Source: Candidatus Stahliibacteriota bacterium (GTDB lineage: Bacteria; Hydrothermota; Tepidihabitantia; SM23-42). From it: DNA of 14,227 nucleotides. Shown in pieces: positions 12,443 to 14,227 of this stretch (positions are counted from its first letter, which is position 1; the number at the start of each line of letters is the position of its first letter). The notes under the pieces were generated by a model that searched no databases, had not been told where the DNA came from, and saw only the letters and a program-made list of their open reading frames with translations. The stretch covers positions 1 through 14,227 of the forward strand of contig SOIY01000242.1 of the NCBI GenBank assembly GCA_004376785.1. The letters are read 5' to 3'. A program made the translations under genes and the position numbers.

Positions 12443-13561
12443 TTAACCTCTTTCATCTAATATTTCCTTGTAAAAATCTAACACCTGTTTTGTAACAATT
12501 TTCCAGTCATATCTCAATGACTTTTTTCTACCGCTCTGTCCCATCTCTTTCATCCTCTTTTTATCCTTGAGTAGACAGATAATATTTTGCGCCAATGATT
12601 CAGGGTCGCACGCCTTAAAAAACAGCCCCTCTTTGCCCTGTTCCATCACTCTCTGATATCCAGGAATATCTGACGCAACTATCGGCGTACCAGTTGCCAT
12701 TGCTTCGAGCAAAACAATACCAAAACTCTCTGCTCCAGTTGCAGGTGAACTATAGATATCACAAGATGCATAATACCTTGGCAAATCTTCAGGACTAACA
12801 TGCCCGGCAAATATTACATTCCCTTTAATATGCTCTTCAACATAACGACGATAATAACGTTCAAGAAATCCCCTTCCCACAACAATAAGTTTTGCTTCAG
12901 GAAACTCATCTATAATCATTGGAAATGCCTGAAAAAGATATTTTAATCCTTTTCTTGGCTCAAACCTTCCAACAAACAGAATTTTCGGTGAATATTTTTT
13001 TAATTCTGGCATTGGCTCAACATCTGGGTTAAAGCGATTTGTGTCAATCCCATTAGGAATGATCCGATAATCACCCGGGAAATATTTTGCCACAGAATCG
13101 CGGGCAACTTCAGAAACAGCAATCAATCCATCAATCTTCCTGAAGTATTGTTCTAATACAGGTTCCCACAAAACGTAGCCAAAACTCTCTTCATACGCTG
13201 AATGGCAGGTAACAAAATTCTTCGCCTTTGAATACTTTAATGCAAAATATGGTAAGACCGGTGCTACAGATCCATGTATATGCACAATATCAAAATTCTC
13301 TTTACTGTAAAATCGTCTCAATCTCCATGGGATAGTAATACCCACGGTTAAGATACTAAAAGACTTGTTTCTAGGAACATTTATTGCTCTTCCAATTCTA
13401 ATAATATTCTCATCAACATAAGGATAATTTTTACCAAACGAAGGGGCAAGGATCTTTGCATCGTGGTCAAACTTCCTCAAATTCTGCCAGAGATATAACA
13501 CATGTTCTGAAATTCCACCAGTATGTGGATAAAAATCGTCAGAAACCAGGAGAATCTTCAC
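12443..13561 (-). CDS. GT4-family glycosyltransferase (PimA-like)
   Basis: A 372-residue retaining GT-B glycosyltransferase that transfers a sugar from a nucleotide donor to a lipid or glycan on the cytoplasmic side of the membrane. N-terminal motif HTGGISEHVLYLWQNL (13-28) and HIHGSVAPVLPYFAL (94-108) resemble phosphatidyl-myo-inositol mannosyltransferase PimA and relatives. Donor-side residues are Arg199 and Lys204 (VGRFEPRKGL), and the E-x7-E motif is Glu278/Glu286 (ESFGIVLLEAM). The start is GTG at 13561, chosen because it opens directly into MKILLVSDDFYPHTGG; the upstream GAGGGACGG can act as ribosome binding site. This GTG shares four bases (GTGA) with the stop of a possible 24-residue ORF. 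Three nucleotides separate it from the MFS gene. The acceptor is unknown. Confidence 0.93.
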   Translation of the reverse strand: MKILLVSDDFYPHTGGISEHVLYLWQNLRKFDHDAKILAPSFGKNYPYVDENIIRIGRAINVPRNKSFSILTVGITIPWRLRRFYSKENFDIVHIHGSVAPVLPYFALKYSKAKNFVTCHSAYEESFGYVLWEPVLEQYFRKIDGLIAVSEVARDSVAKYFPGDYRIIPNGIDTNRFNPDVEPMPELKKYSPKILFVGRFEPRKGLKYLFQAFPMIIDEFPEAKLIVVGRGFLERYYRRYVEEHIKGNVIFAGHVSPEDLPRYYASCDIYSSPATGAESFGIVLLEAMATGTPIVASDIPGYQRVMEQGKEGLFFKACDPESLAQNIICLLKDKKRMKEMGQSGRKKSLRYDWKIVTKQVLDFYKEILDERG

Positions 13562-13632
13562 CCCGTCCCTCGCATCCGCGCTATCACTCGGTCAAATCCT
13601 AATCTCAAAACTTCATAAATTCGTAACTTCAT
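13558..13632 (-). CDS. Possible 24-residue basic peptide between dut and the glycosyltransferase
   Basis: A 25-codon ORF (ATG to TGA) that starts 2 nt after the dut stop and ends in TGA overlapping the GTG of the glycosyltransferase. It reads MKLRIYEVLRLGFD, then RVIARMRGTG: six basic residues and evenly spaced hydrophobic ones, compatible with an amphipathic membrane-binding helix. A weak AGGAAAG lies 6 nt upstream. The exact packing between two genes suggests a translated small ORF that couples their expression. It may instead be chance. No family recognised. Confidence 0.4.
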   Translation of the reverse strand: MKLRIYEVLRLGFDRVIARMRGTG

Positions 13633-13634
13633 AC

Positions 13635-14078
13635 CTACTTTCCTGTGTGGCCAAAACCGCCTTTCCCACGTTTTGTCCTTTTCAGCTGCTTAACAGAAAC
13701 AAATTCTACCCTTATAACTCTGGAGAAAATCAATTGGGCAATCCGGTCTCCTTTTTCTATTTTAAAAGGGTTCTGTCCAAAGTTGAATAATATTACCTTT
13801 ATCTCTCCCCGATAATCTGCATCAATCGTTCCTGGTGAATTGAGTATGCCAATACCATATTTTGCCGCAAGGCCGCTCCGAGGTCTTACCTGTGCTTCAT
13901 ACCCCTCAGGAATTTCAATCTTGATCCCGGTTGGAACAGCACAAAAATGTGCAGGTTTAATTACCATCTCCTTATCAACATCAGCATAAAGATCACAACC
14001 AGTAGCCTGCTCACTATGATACTGAGGGATAAACTTCCCGTTTATCTTTACTTTTATTTCCCTTGCCTTTTTAGGCAT
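13635..14078 (-). CDS. dut: dUTP diphosphatase, with possible repeat-coded N-terminal extension
   Basis: Hydrolyses dUTP to dUMP and pyrophosphate, keeping uracil out of DNA and feeding thymidylate synthesis; trimeric in this family. The 147-residue core from ATG 14078 is of usual length and has all five motifs: ATGCDLYA (25-32), RPRSGLAAKYG (65-75), SPGTIDADYRGEI (81-93, catalytic Asp86, uracil-stacking Tyr89), GDRIAQLIF (110-118) and RGKGGFGHTG (137-146, lid Phe142; His for the commoner Ser). The frame stays open upstream to the end of the window (ATG at 14225) through two 74-bp repeat copies that would add 49 residues or more, with KPSSFTTGSGKYL twice. ATG 14078 lies inside the repeat and has no Shine-Dalgarno, so the true start is uncertain. 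First visible gene of the glycosyltransferase/exporter row. Confidence 0.9.
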   Translation of the reverse strand: MPKKAREIKVKINGKFIPQYHSEQATGCDLYADVDKEMVIKPAHFCAVPTGIKIEIPEGYEAQVRPRSGLAAKYGIGILNSPGTIDADYRGEIKVILFNFGQNPFKIEKGDRIAQLIFSRVIRVEFVSVKQLKRTKRGKGGFGHTGK

Positions 14079-14227
14079 TTTGGATTTTAGGTATTTACCC
14101 GAGCCCGTTGTAAACGAGCTGGGTTTAGATATTTTAGGCATTTCATCGTTTTCTTTAGGTATTTTGGAATTTAGGTATTTACCCGAGCCCGTTGTAAACG
14201 AGCTGGGTTTAGGCATTTTAGGCATTT
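14070..14227. repeat. Two 74-bp palindromic repeats, period 84 bp, at the dut 5' end
   Basis: Copies at 14070-14143 and 14154-14227 differ at four of 74 positions and are separated by 10 bp. Each centres on an imperfect hairpin in which ACCC, AGC and CGTT pair with AACG, GCT and GGGT around a GTA loop, with one bulged base and one mismatch. The flanks are made of TTTAGGCATTTT-like units. The 84-bp period is a multiple of three and both copies are open in the dut frame, coding KPSSFTTGSGKYL. Copy 2 reaches the end of the window and the array may continue. Confidence 0.85.

Noticed and set aside
14070..14227. CRISPR or attachment site from the repeated palindromes at the window end
   Set aside because: The 10-bp gap is too short for a spacer, no integrase is visible, and the copies are palindromic along their core, as in REP-like elements.

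Overview
This is an AT-rich bacterial chromosome segment in which every gene I can support lies on the minus strand, so transcription runs from high to low coordinates. Ribosome binding sites of the AAGGAGG type, -35/-10 promoters of the TTGACA/TATAAT type and mixed ATG/GTG/TTG starts show a bacterium. An HPr kinase next to a mannose-family EIIA, a ThiD2-ThiE fusion, intergenic short tandem repeats and palindromic repeats that sit inside reading frames suggest an uncultured lineage such as candidate phylum WOR-3. That placement is a weak inference from gene content. I see no rRNA, tRNA, CRISPR array, prophage or transposase.

Layout in transcription order. (1) 14227-9543: dUTPase (dut), a possible 24-residue peptide, a GT4 glycosyltransferase, an MFS exporter, a polysaccharide deacetylase and a secreted TPR protein. 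Spacing is tight except before the TPR gene (112 nt). The middle genes suggest cell-surface glycan or glycolipid work. (2) 9378-8197: a monocistronic zinc-ribbon threonine synthase, preceded by two short tandem-repeat patches. (3) 8090-5134: a strong promoter followed by a cation diffusion facilitator, a GNAT acetyltransferase, a ComB-like phosphosulfolactate phosphatase and an aspartate/glutamate-family racemase. (4) 5130-4987: a 47-codon remnant resembling a squalene-cyclase/prenyltransferase-like toroid protein. (5) 4990-4609: a cold-shock protein with its own promoter, structured leader and rho-independent terminator. (6) 4600-3557: a ThiD2-ThiE thiamine enzyme from a promoter that abuts its GTG start. 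(7) 3574-2: a promoter, a roughly 200-nt leader that may encode a 37-residue basic peptide, then hpf, hprK, EIIA-Man and a long-chain acyl-CoA ligase, three of the four junctions being ATGA overlaps or a 5-nt gap.

Themes. The four recognisable promoters (3547-3574, 4573-4600, 4963-4990, 8063-8090) all have a perfect TATAAT, a TTGACA or TTGACT, and a 16-bp spacer. At three of them an ATG or GTG lies only about 0-6 nt from the predicted transcription start, so (near-)leaderless translation may be common here. Two palindromic elements lie exactly where a gene should begin: 11105-11174 (deacetylase) and the 84-bp-period repeat at 14070-14227 (dut). Both keep the reading frame open. HprK carries Gln in place of a normally conserved active-site His, and ThiE carries Asn where a magnesium-binding Asp is expected. 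I did not find one clearly new multi-gene system. The best leads are the repeat-driven gene starts, the two candidate small proteins, and the hpf-hprK-EIIA-acyl-CoA ligase unit without visible HPr or EI.
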